A stretch of 64,000 nucleotides of DNA from assembly GCF_001528745.1 (NCBI RefSeq), contig NZ_BCNS01000162.1:1-64000 (forward strand). The letters run 5' to 3'. Both the position numbers and the translations under genes were made by a program. Under the pieces are notes generated by a model, which worked only from the letters and a program-made list of their open reading frames with translations, ran no database searches and had not been told where the DNA came from. Each line of letters opens with the position of its first letter. Position 1 is the stretch's first letter. Positions 45,096 through 52,306 of the stretch are shown one piece after another. Origin of the DNA: Marinobacterium profundum. GTDB lineage: Bacteria > Pseudomonadota > Gammaproteobacteria > Pseudomonadales > Balneatricaceae.

Positions 45096-45299
45096 ATGCT
45101 TGAACCGAATTTGAACTGGGAAACCGGTCGCCTCCTCTCCAACCTGGAAGGGTTTGAAGCCCTTGGGTTGTCCATACAGCGGCTAGACCTAAAAGCCATA
45201 GAGCGCGAATGCGAGCGGCTGTTAAAGGATCTTGAGAAAGGACCGCGACGCGCAGCACTGACCGAACTCAGGGACAAGGCCAGGACGTGGCAATCATAA
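45096..45299 (+). CDS. 67-residue plasmid protein, unknown
   Basis: Begins MLEPNLNWETGRLLSNLEGF. It is a helical, charged protein (RLDLKAIERECERLLKDLEK) with no family I recognise. AAGGAAGGAA precedes the ATG. It is flanked by terminators on both sides and has a dispersed palindrome directly upstream, so it is probably a separately controlled single gene. Confidence 0.6.
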   Translation: MLEPNLNWETGRLLSNLEGFEALGLSIQRLDLKAIERECERLLKDLEKGPRRAALTELRDKARTWQS

Positions 45300-45309
45300 C
45301 CATAACCCC

Positions 45310-45336
45310 GAGCGGTCTTAAAAAGGCCGCTTTTTT
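45310..45336 (+). terminator. Rho-independent terminator
   Basis: AGCGGTC and GGCCGCT form a stem around an A-rich loop, followed by six T. It ends the 45096 transcript. Confidence 0.85.
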
Positions 45337-45398
45337 GCTTTCGCGTGGGGTGCCCTGCGTTTCAAATGGCTAATATATATATTAAGTATAAATCAGCA

Positions 45399-45941
45399 TC
45401 AAACCCCGCCGTATGCCTTTGCGGATCGGGATAGCATTTCGTAGGCTTCCCCTTTTTGGTTCTGCTCCCGCTTAACCTGGTCCCGGATCTCCCGCGCCAC
45501 CTCCAGCTTTGCTTCCAACTCCGCCACTGACTCGACAAATGCCTGAGTGTTGACGATCTCAGCCATACGGCGGAAGTCTGCCGACTTATCGGCGGCTGTT
45601 CGCTGTTCGGTTCCGTATCGGCTTAACAATAGTTTTCGGTCGATGGCTCTGCCTAACAGCTTTTCGGTGATACGAACGGCAAGGGTCGCGGTCAAATCGA
45701 ACTCGCCCTGGAGCTGATCAAGTAGGCGAAGCGCAACACCGGCACGAAGGCGTTTCCCTGCTGCACTTAGTACCTGATTTTTGCACCCCATCGCCTTTGC
45801 CTTTGCCTGGTAGATCCCCTGGTCATCCAACGGGACCGGGGCGCCCTGGTTCTCGCACTGCTCCCTGATTGCTGCGGTGTACCTAGACTGTGCCCGCTTC
45901 ACGTCTTCCAGGTAGTCGTCCAGATCATAACTAGCGGCCAT
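45399..45941 (-). CDS. 180-residue helical plasmid protein, unknown
   Basis: Starts MAASYDLDDYLEDVKRAQSR. It is almost entirely helical and charged, with a predicted coiled coil (VAELEAKLEVAREIRDQVKR). AGAGGG precedes the ATG. AT-rich TATATATATTAG stretches lie just outside both ends (45370-45384 and 45966-45980, inverted) and probably hold its promoter and a read-through barrier. It follows the relaxase gene on the same strand, so it may assist mobilisation, but no family is recognised. Confidence 0.6.
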   Translation of the reverse strand: MAASYDLDDYLEDVKRAQSRYTAAIREQCENQGAPVPLDDQGIYQAKAKAMGCKNQVLSAAGKRLRAGVALRLLDQLQGEFDLTATLAVRITEKLLGRAIDRKLLLSRYGTEQRTAADKSADFRRMAEIVNTQAFVESVAELEAKLEVAREIRDQVKREQNQKGEAYEMLSRSAKAYGGV

Positions 45942-46010
45942 AATGCCCTCTTTTCTTTAGCTATCACATATATATATTAGCTATTATTAACGACGAAGCA
46001 AGGCCGAAGC

Positions 46011-47012
46011 CTAACGCTCGTCCCCCTGCTCCTGGCCCGATTCCATTCCACCCCCGCGATTGCCTCCGTTTCGATGCTGTAGCTGCTCGGCAACCTTCTC
46101 CTGGAGTTCGTGGCGCTCGGTCTTCATGGGTGGCATACCCTTGACGAAAGTAGCTATTTCCTTACCCAGCTCCCGATCCTCGGCGCTGTCGCTCTGGTGC
46201 AGATCCTTGGCTGCTGTCAGCCAGGCTTTACGGACATGGGTCTGACGTTCCTTGATTCGATCCTCCCAGGGGCGCGGCTCTGGCTCCTTCCCTGCCCTCT
46301 CGTCAGCAAAGCCCTGAACAATCTCGCGGATCTTGGCCTGGTCTACTGCCGGAGTCATACCCTTGTCACGCATGTGCTTGATTGCCTGGCTAATGCCTTT
46401 TTTGATAACGCCTCGCGTGGCTCGCGGGGTCGCTTCTGCCTCAACGCCTCGCCGTTCCAGCTCAGCAGCAAAACGCTCTCGCCACTTCTGCGGATCGCCT
46501 TTTTTAATATGAAGACGGCGGCCATCAAACCCCAGGTTTTTGACCGTCAAGTGAACGTGTGGGCTGTCGGTATCGGTATGCAACGCCATGACATACTGGT
46601 GATTCTTACTAAACTGGCCTTTCGCAAAAGCCCGCGCCGCATTCTTAACGTCGTTAGGATCGGTGCCTTCCGGCATGGAAAGCACGATGTTAGTTGTCTC
46701 TCGGGTGTTCTTCCGCCGCTTACCATGGTCCTGGGACCAGTCTTTGGCCATCGACCGAACGGCTGTTTTCCCTTTCAGGACTTCGCCCCGCTCGTCCTCG
46801 ATCTCAATTTTCCCGTTACGGCTGATATAGTCCAGGTGCGCTTTAACATGATCCGCCCCCTTGGTGTTGCCGCTGATTTTCACCATCACTTCCGGGGAGT
46901 GATTGGCAATCCTCTTGGCTCTCTGCCGATTCCGGTCCTTGTTGGATTTGTGCTTTACGTCACCGTCTAACAGATCGGCAATCGTATCGCCTGCCAAGCT
47001 ACCCATCATCAC
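46011..47012 (-). CDS. MOB_P-type conjugative relaxase
   Basis: 333 residues. Motif I Tyr62 lies in AHLDYISRNG, and the metal-binding His triad is H145, H152 and H154 in ALHTDTDSPHVHLTVKN. The relaxase would nick oriT, attach covalently to the 5' end and be led through the channel. The start overlaps the accessory gene upstream by 14 bases. The C-terminus is Gly/Gln-rich and ends QEQGDER, sharing the Glu-Arg end seen in the primase, ArdC and the phosphoribosyltransferase. Confidence 0.88.
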   Translation of the reverse strand: MMMGSLAGDTIADLLDGDVKHKSNKDRNRQRAKRIANHSPEVMVKISGNTKGADHVKAHLDYISRNGKIEIEDERGEVLKGKTAVRSMAKDWSQDHGKRRKNTRETTNIVLSMPEGTDPNDVKNAARAFAKGQFSKNHQYVMALHTDTDSPHVHLTVKNLGFDGRRLHIKKGDPQKWRERFAAELERRGVEAEATPRATRGVIKKGISQAIKHMRDKGMTPAVDQAKIREIVQGFADERAGKEPEPRPWEDRIKERQTHVRKAWLTAAKDLHQSDSAEDRELGKEIATFVKGMPPMKTERHELQEKVAEQLQHRNGGNRGGGMESGQEQGDER

Positions 47013-47520
47013 CCCACCGGCTCATGTTACGGGTAAGCAAGTCGGCCACCAGATCCTTGTGCTGCTCGATCCGTTCGGCCAGCTTCTCGATACCTTCCAG
47101 CTTTAGCTTGTCGCTATCCCTAAACTCGATATTCAACGCCCTGGCTACCTGGTTAAGGTTTCGGCCTATAGCTGAAAGCTCGCGATTTGACTCCCTCAAA
47201 GCGGCCACCTCAGCATCAGTTAAGACCGGCTCATGGTGCAACGCTGAACGAACAACAGCGGTAGTCCAACTGGTAGGGTTGCTGTAGCCCTCTTTTCTGG
47301 CGATATCCAGGAGGCTGACCCGCTCAGGCTCTGTTAGGCGTACTGTGAACTTTCCCGTCTTGGGTTCCCCTCGACTGGAAAACTCATCCGGCACGGTTCC
47401 CGTGACCACTTTCAGGATCATGTGACGCAGCATTACAGCTTCGCTTTTGTCGGTGGCCTTGCAGAAGTTAGTCCAAGCGGCCTTCTCGTCCCCTGATAGC
47501 GTGGTCTTGGCTTGTGCCAT
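46999..47520 (-). CDS. Relaxosome accessory protein (MobC/TraJ-like)
   Basis: 173 residues from the ATG at 47520; a longer frame overlaps the preceding gene. The region KFTVRLTEPERVSLLDIARK, then a helix and SAIGRNLNQVARALN, has the ribbon-helix-helix plus MobC signature (the IGRNLNQ motif is typical). It would bind oriT and help the relaxase. It is coupled to the relaxase gene by overlap. Confidence 0.83.
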   Translation of the reverse strand: MAQAKTTLSGDEKAAWTNFCKATDKSEAVMLRHMILKVVTGTVPDEFSSRGEPKTGKFTVRLTEPERVSLLDIARKEGYSNPTSWTTAVVRSALHHEPVLTDAEVAALRESNRELSAIGRNLNQVARALNIEFRDSDKLKLEGIEKLAERIEQHKDLVADLLTRNMSRWGDDG

Positions 47521-47524
47521 AGGC

Positions 47525-48022
47525 TTACTGAACTCCCTCGTTACTCCGTAAGTATTCACTGTGCAGGCCGTTGATCTGTTCCACTGCCTGGTTGCCGTTC
47601 TTCACCGCCCGCAGAATAATTTCGCTGCCACGGGTGAAGCGGTGCCCTATCCGAATGGTATAAGCCTTTAACACCCAGCCCAGGAAGCCGGGAACATAAC
47701 TGGCGTCGTCTACATCACGCCACCGGACACCACCGGCCCCCTTGTCCCAGGGAAAGACGCCGCTATACACCCAAACCCCTTCCTCGTTCATAAATAGAAG
47801 CACGCTCCGAAGGAACAGAAGCTGATACACCAGGTGGATAAAGACAAGCGCGGAACCGCCAGCCAAAAAAACCCAATGAATGGCGCTCAAGCTAAACAGG
47901 TACACCACTGCCGAGAGAAACCCGGCAACAAGTAGCGGCCGAAAACAGGCCACCCAAGAGAGCTTATATTGATTGAAAGCGTCGCCTTCAATCACCGCTG
48001 TTTCCATACTGGCGTCGTTCAT
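47525..48022 (-). CDS. Membrane protein with PH-like domain
   Basis: 165 residues. Two N-terminal helices (PLLVAGFLSAVVYLFSLSAI and VFLAGGSALVFIHLVYQLLF) are followed by a soluble bacterial PH-like domain (EGVWVYSGVFPWDKGAGGVR, ending GSEIILRAVKNGNQAVEQIN). AAGGAG precedes the ATG. It starts the minus-strand operon with the relaxosome genes, right beside the candidate oriT. Its job in transfer is unknown. Confidence 0.65.
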   Translation of the reverse strand: MNDASMETAVIEGDAFNQYKLSWVACFRPLLVAGFLSAVVYLFSLSAIHWVFLAGGSALVFIHLVYQLLFLRSVLLFMNEEGVWVYSGVFPWDKGAGGVRWRDVDDASYVPGFLGWVLKAYTIRIGHRFTRGSEIILRAVKNGNQAVEQINGLHSEYLRSNEGVQ

Positions 48023-48087
48023 AGTCGCTCCTTGCTCTACGGCCGAATATGGGAGGTATGGGGGGCAGTCTAATGCAATCTGGTACG

Positions 48088-48113
48088 AAGTGCCAGCACT
48101 TTGCGAATCCTGC
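48088..48113 (+). other. Candidate oriT with nic site
   Basis: An inverted repeat AAGTGC-CA-GCACTT (48088-48101) stands five bases before ATCCTGC (48107-48113). ATCCTG/C is the nick consensus of IncP-like MOB_P origins, where an inverted repeat also lies just 5' of nic. It is in the gap between the relaxosome operon and the divergent sprT-like gene (48023-48348). If right, the strand enters rightward: SprT, Mrr, ParB/A, KfrA and ArdB first, transfer genes last. Confidence 0.6.
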
Positions 48114-48137
48114 CCTAGTCATTAACCCCCCTATTCT

Positions 48138-48153
48138 TTTCGTACGCACGAAA
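48138..48153. promoter_or_regulatory. Dispersed palindrome TTTCGTACGCACGAAA, site 4
   Basis: One mismatch in the left arm. It lies 25 bp from the candidate nic site, between the relaxosome and sprT operons. Confidence 0.6.
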
Positions 48154-48282
48154 ACCGGCCAGATCGTCAGAGCTGCCGCGCCCCTGCGGTGCTTGCCTGC
48201 CCGCTGGTTTCGCCAGTCGGGGGTTGGACGGCTCGACCGCTCCGCTTCGCCCTCCGGGCTCGCGGCGCCCGACTCTCCAAAA

Positions 48283-48316
48283 ATTGGATTGTACAATCCA
48301 ATTACGTGGATATACT
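48283..48316 (+). promoter_or_regulatory. Promoter with perfect 20-bp palindrome before the sprT-like gene
   Basis: ATTGGATTGTACAATCCAAT (48283-48302) is a perfect palindrome. TTGTAC within it and TATACT (48311-48316) are 16 bp apart, so a bound dimer would cover the -35. It differs from the other plasmid operators and appears once in the window. Confidence 0.65.
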
Positions 48317-48348
48317 GGAACCAGGACAACCAGGAACAGGGACGAATA

Positions 48349-49062
48349 ATGAAGCCGACCGAAACCACCTATGAGGAACTACAGAGCGCCTTCGAGCATT
48401 TCAACAATGCTCTATTCGATGTTGAACTGCCGTTCTGTCTGATCACCCTCCAGCGCGAAAAACAGACCTACGGCTATTTTTCCGCTGAACGGTTCGTGAG
48501 TCGTGACGGCGCCACCACCGACGAAATCGCCATGAATCCAGCTTACTTCGCAGTCTGCCCCCCGGAAGAAATCATGCAGACCCTGGTTCACGAAATGGCG
48601 CACCTATGGCAGCATCATTTTGGGAAGCCTGGGCGGCGCGGATACCACAACAGGCAGTGGGCGGGAAAAATGGAAGGTATAGGGCTTATGCCTTCTTCCA
48701 CAGGCAAGCCAGGCGGGGCCAGAACTGGCGATAAGATGGCGGATTACATCATCGAGGGCGGCCCCTTTGAATCCGCTTGCGCGGATCTGCTGACCCGAAA
48801 TTTCCGCATTTCCTGGGCTGACAGATTCCCGGCCCGCGAACGCATCCAGATGGCCATGGCCGAAGGCACAATGGTAGAGGTCAGCGAGGAGCTGGCCGCC
48901 TGGGGCGTCCAGATCGGGGAGGGCGGCGAGCTGCTACTGGAACAGGATAAAAAACAGACCAGGGCAAAATTCACGTGTCCAGACTGCGGGGCCAGCGCCT
49001 GGGGAAAACCTTCGCTGAACCTTATTTGCGGGGATTGTGACGTGGCCCTGGAAGCCTACTGA
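48349..49062 (+). CDS. SprT-like zinc metalloprotease
   Basis: 237 residues from the ATG at 48349. The SprT-like domain has H81-E-M-A-H85 in LVHEMAHLWQHHFGKPG, and the C-terminus has a zinc ribbon (CPDCGASAWG...CGDC). Eukaryotic relatives (Spartan) cut proteins crosslinked to DNA. On a plasmid it could free DNA of bound protein, such as the covalently attached relaxase, after entry. Its place first in the predicted leading strand fits that idea, which remains inference. Confidence 0.82.
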   Translation: MKPTETTYEELQSAFEHFNNALFDVELPFCLITLQREKQTYGYFSAERFVSRDGATTDEIAMNPAYFAVCPPEEIMQTLVHEMAHLWQHHFGKPGRRGYHNRQWAGKMEGIGLMPSSTGKPGGARTGDKMADYIIEGGPFESACADLLTRNFRISWADRFPARERIQMAMAEGTMVEVSEELAAWGVQIGEGGELLLEQDKKQTRAKFTCPDCGASAWGKPSLNLICGDCDVALEAY

Positions 49063-49215
49063 AAGCCTGCCGAGCCCTTCGGGCTTGGCGGCCCGCCAAG
49101 GCGGGCAATGCCTTCCTGGACGCTACCGCACCCCTTCGGGGTTTGGTGGCCACCGCCCCAACACAAACTGTCTTCGCTTCGCTCCGCTTAGTTTGCGCCG
49201 GTTCGGTGGCTCTGG

Positions 49216-49770
49216 TTAAACACGCCGGTCGGGGTCGAGTAGATCCAGCAGCTTGCCACCGCTGATTATCCAAACGTTGCTCTGGCTATTAGCTAAAAGG
49301 CGGCTGGAGCCACCTGTTTTTCCCGTGTGGATGAAAAAGCCCTTGCAGCCCTTGGAATCCACCAGGTTGCAAAACTCTTGAACGTGGGCCGCGCTGATAT
49401 GTCCTGCGTACCGCTTCGCCTGGATCAGGAACAGTTTCCCGTCCAGCCATACGCGCCCATCGATACCGCCATCACCTGTATAGCGACTGTTGCGCTTCAC
49501 CTTGTATCCGCATTGCTGGAACGTCTCCAAAATCATTTCCTCGAACGTGAACGGGTCAATACGCCGAAGGTAAGCAAGTTTGTGTCCAGGTTCGGGGATC
49601 TCGGCCAGATTGAGGAGGTTCTACCGTGCTTGATGCCCTCGGCGTCGATGGGCTGGCTTCTGCCACCCCAATAGCCGAAGGATTGGCCAGGAAAATCGGG
49701 TGAGTAACGCCAGGATGGTTAAGCCGGTGCCCAGCACCGGTAAAGGAATGTCATAGAGAAAATCGACCAT
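49216..49770 (-). pseudogene. Mrr-like membrane-anchored nuclease split by an in-frame amber codon
   Basis: From the ATG at 49770 the frame encodes a short membrane segment (MVDFLYDIPLPVLGTGLTIL, then ALLTRFSWPI) and stops at TAG (49621-49623). The same frame then continues through LAYLRRIDPFTFEEMILETF into an Mrr/type IV restriction-like domain with GDGGIDGRVWLDGKLFLIQAKRY split across the D and QAK catalytic motifs. A downstream ATG at 49536 could restart the 106-residue nuclease domain without its conserved N-terminal helix. It may be a real nonsense mutation, a sequencing error, or two genes. Confidence 0.65.
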
Positions 49771-49830
49771 GATTTACCACCAGGGGAGGGGACGGCCCCC
49801 AGGTGAGGGCGGGCAGCCGTCCATGCTGCA

Positions 49831-50958
49831 TTAGGCTTCAATGATCGCCACCAACTGAACCTGGTTCAGATCCACTTCGACTTCGTGGCCGTCATCGTCG
49901 TGCTTGATCCATGCCAGACCATAGGCTGCACGGCGGTCGGTCAGCAGACGCGCTTCCCGCTCGTCATACTTAACCTGGATGATTGCTTTCTTGATCTTGT
50001 CGGCTTTCGTGTCGTCCTCCAGGTACTGGTCGGCCTGTTCCTCCAGCTCGTCCAGGTGGCCACCGCTCAACGGTTCGCCGTCCAGGGTCAAGGGCTGCTG
50101 CTCCTCGTCACGATTAGGAGGGGCGGGGCGTTCCTCGTCCTGGTTGCCGATGCCGCCCTGCGGCTCCTGGTCGTTACCGGCAGGGGCGGCCGGTTTCGGC
50201 TCTTGCGGCTTCGGTTTGGCTGGCTCTTTGAGGCTGTCCAGGACAGCCCGAACCTGTGACGTGGTTAGCTCCTGCTTGTTTGCACTGGTTTCCTGACAAA
50301 ACGCATCTATCTCCTCGCCGTGCTTCTTATAGCCACGGTGCAGCAGTGCCAGCGCCTGCATTGACCGGCAAAGCTCGCTGTCGTACAGATCCCGGATACT
50401 GGGCGCCATATCAAAGAAAATTTTGTGGTCGGAAACGTAGGACGGGGGGCGGCCCAGCGCCTTAGCTATCTCCCCAGCCTTGTGACCATCCTCCAGCCGC
50501 GACTTGATGAACAACGCGATTTCAAGGGGGCTCAGGTTCTCGCGCTGGTCGTTCAATACGAACTTATCGAAGTCGTCCAGCTCGTCCTTGATGATATACG
50601 GGACTTGCTCCAAACCGGCCAGGGCAGCGGCGCGATAACGGCGGTTCCCTCCATTGATGATGAAGTGCCCCGGTTGCTCCAGGTGGTGCTTCACGCTCAA
50701 CGGCTCCATGATGCCCCGAGGCTTCCCCGTGGTCGGGTTGACCTGCTGCATTGAATCGGCCAGCTCCTGGAGCTTACCTTGATTGAACTCCTTACGGGCG
50801 TTCTCCGGGTCTTCGTGGAAGTTATCCAGGGGCGCGTAAGCAATCGCACCCGCCTGGTCCCCACTGTCTTGCGGGGGCGAGTCCTTCTTGCTGCCGGTAT
50901 GCAGGAATGACGACAAATTGAAATTGTCCAGGCCGGACAGATCAGCTCCCTTTGCCAT
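49831..50958 (-). CDS. parB: ParB/KorB-type partition protein
   Basis: 375 residues. The ParB CTPase motif region (KPRGIMEPLSVKHHLEQPGH, then INGGNRRYRAAALAG) is followed by a helix-turn-helix (KAGEIAKALGRPPSYVSDHK). After a Pro-rich linker comes a C-terminal domain. It is the best candidate to bind the TTTCGTGNNCACGAAA sites, either as a centromere protein or as a KorB-like repressor. It overlaps parA by one base. Confidence 0.88.
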   Translation of the reverse strand: MAKGADLSGLDNFNLSSFLHTGSKKDSPPQDSGDQAGAIAYAPLDNFHEDPENARKEFNQGKLQELADSMQQVNPTTGKPRGIMEPLSVKHHLEQPGHFIINGGNRRYRAAALAGLEQVPYIIKDELDDFDKFVLNDQRENLSPLEIALFIKSRLEDGHKAGEIAKALGRPPSYVSDHKIFFDMAPSIRDLYDSELCRSMQALALLHRGYKKHGEEIDAFCQETSANKQELTTSQVRAVLDSLKEPAKPKPQEPKPAAPAGNDQEPQGGIGNQDEERPAPPNRDEEQQPLTLDGEPLSGGHLDELEEQADQYLEDDTKADKIKKAIIQVKYDEREARLLTDRRAAYGLAWIKHDDDGHEVEVDLNQVQLVAIIEA

Positions 50959-51716
50959 TACTTGAGCCCTCCCATTTTCTCGTAAACGATGGCGAACGCT
51001 TCCTTGAACTCGCGGCCCGCTTCACGGGCGGCGGTCTTCTTGAGCTCCCAGACCGGAATCCCCTCGGCCAGCGCCTCCGGTATCGAGGAACGGATGCCGA
51101 TTTTCGCCTTAATCAGCAGGTGCGAGTAATTTTTAACTAGGTTGGTCAGCGTCTCTTTTTGAGCCAGGGACCGGGGATTAAAGCGGTTCGGAAGCATCCC
51201 CAGGAAATTAAGGTCCGGGTTCCACTTCTCTTTCACGCCAAAGATGGTTTGCAGCATCTTGGTAATACCGTCGATGCTGTATTCTTCCAGCTCGATAGGT
51301 GCCAGAACGTGATCGGCAACCAAAAGGGCGGCCGTCATTCGCAAGCCTAGGGTGGGCGGGGTATCGATGATGCAATAATCGAAGGACTCTCCCAGGCTCT
51401 CCAGGTTGCGGCGAAAGGTCGACAAAACAGCCGGATCGGCCCGTTCAATATCAGCCATCGCGCCATCGGCATGAATCAGGGTGATCCCTTCGGCTGCCTC
51501 GATGCCGACCACCTCCCCATTGAAAAGCTGGCTGGCCGCAACAGGGGACGCCTCTCCGATGCGCTCCAGGGTTTTAGTTGCGTTCGCCTGCGGGTCGAGA
51601 TCCACAAACAAAACGCTGTTTCCCTGTTCCCGGATCGACATTGCCAGGTGGACCGCGATAGTTGACTTTCCAACGCCGCCCTTCTGGTTCGATACCGTGA
51701 TCTTCTGCATACCCAT
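50958..51716 (-). CDS. parA: ParA/IncC-type partition ATPase
   Basis: 252 residues with the deviant Walker A KGGVGKST (12-19), the LDPQANATKTL segment and Walker B in YCIIDTPPTLGLR. It has no N-terminal DNA-binding domain, so it is a type Ib-like small ParA and would not repress its own promoter by itself. Control is more likely by the two operator sites upstream (51764-51778 and 51792-51807). Confidence 0.93.
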   Translation of the reverse strand: MGMQKITVSNQKGGVGKSTIAVHLAMSIREQGNSVLFVDLDPQANATKTLERIGEASPVAASQLFNGEVVGIEAAEGITLIHADGAMADIERADPAVLSTFRRNLESLGESFDYCIIDTPPTLGLRMTAALLVADHVLAPIELEEYSIDGITKMLQTIFGVKEKWNPDLNFLGMLPNRFNPRSLAQKETLTNLVKNYSHLLIKAKIGIRSSIPEALAEGIPVWELKKTAAREAGREFKEAFAIVYEKMGGLK

Positions 51717-51763
51717 AATTCACTATCCCCTTGAATTCCTAGTGATCAGCTCAAAATATACCA

Positions 51764-51778
51764 TATTGATTATCAAAA
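51764..51778. promoter_or_regulatory. TTTTGATWATCAAAA-type operator before parAB
   Basis: TATTGATTATCAAAA, one mismatch from the palindrome. On the minus strand TATATT lies just downstream, so it sits in the parAB promoter. Confidence 0.65.
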
Positions 51779-51791
51779 TAATATAAAATGA

Positions 51792-51807
51792 TTTCGTGCG
51801 CACGAAA
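51792..51807. promoter_or_regulatory. Dispersed palindrome TTTCGTGCGCACGAAA, site 5
   Basis: Perfect palindrome between the terminator of the 52105 gene and the parAB promoter; the most natural place for a ParB-binding centromere or autoregulatory site. Confidence 0.72.
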
Positions 51808-51829
51808 AAACCCGGCAAACGCCGGGCTT
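51805..51829 (-). terminator. Rho-independent terminator of the 52105 gene
   Basis: On the minus strand CCCGGC, a short loop and GCCGGG are followed by six T. It shares bases with palindrome site 5. Confidence 0.85.
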
Positions 51830-51835
51830 ATTTCA

Positions 51836-52105
51836 TCATCGATCAAGCGAAAACTTATATTTTTTAGACAGCGTTCCACACTTAACAAATTCCACCAACC
51901 CATCGGCCTTTAGATCATGTAGGGCACAGTGCCACTCTGCAACCTCATCAGGCGGCGCCAAAGTCATAACACCAAAATGGGTGAACAACTGATCCGGCTC
52001 CGAAAACTTCCTGGTTAGTACGTCCAACACGTCCTGTTTCACTTGTTCCTGGTTCGGATCGCAAGCGTTCCGGCAAATTCCATTATCACAATTAATGCAA
52101 GGCAT
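51836..52105 (-). CDS. 89-residue Cys-rich plasmid protein, unknown
   Basis: Begins MPCINCDNGICRNACDPNQE, with four closely spaced Cys that could bind zinc or an iron-sulfur cluster. The rest looks like a small winged-helix fold (EVAEWHCALHDLKADGLVEF). AGGACAGGACT precedes the ATG. It is expressed from the second copy of the promoter and structured leader (52110-52210). No family recognised. Confidence 0.62.
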   Translation of the reverse strand: MPCINCDNGICRNACDPNQEQVKQDVLDVLTRKFSEPDQLFTHFGVMTLAPPDEVAEWHCALHDLKADGLVEFVKCGTLSKKYKFSLDR

Positions 52106-52109
52106 AGTC

Positions 52110-52210
52110 CTGTCCTGTCCTCATGGTCGAAGGGTTGAGCCCGCGCCGGGCTAAGTGGTGGTGCCCGCTGCGGATATGATTAATATAATACAGTAACGGT
52201 ATTATATCAA
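52110..52210 (-). promoter_or_regulatory. Promoter, operator and structured leader, copy 2
   Basis: Minus strand TTGATA (52205-52210), 17 bp, TATATT (52182-52187), with AATAC-N7-GTATT in the spacer. The leader hairpin 52141-52173 pairs CCGC/GCGG and CGGGC/GCCCG around the TAAGTGGTGGT loop (plus-strand reading), followed by CCCTTCGAC and the ribosome site. Confidence 0.78.
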
Positions 52211-52236
52211 GCATTTTCTAATTCGATCTGAGGCAG

Positions 52237-52290
52237 AAAACCACAACATATTGTGTCGTTCACCAGCTGGTGAACCACCATATATTGTGG
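52237..52290 (-). terminator. Long palindromic terminator after kfrA
   Basis: CCACAACATAT and ATATATTGTGG flank TTCACCAGCTGGTGAA, making an extended interrupted hairpin. On the minus strand it ends GTGGTTTTC. It would end kfrA transcription. Confidence 0.65.
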
Positions 52291-52306
52291 CTTGTGCGTT
52301 CTTGGC

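Noticed and set aside
45370..45980. Inverted TATATATATTAG stretches around the 180-residue gene as insertion-sequence ends
   Set aside because: They are only simple AT repeats, the gene is no transposase and no target duplication was found.
49621..49623. In-frame TAG as a pyrrolysine codon
   Set aside because: Nothing in the window suggests pyrrolysine machinery and the family does not use it. A nonsense mutation or error is simpler.
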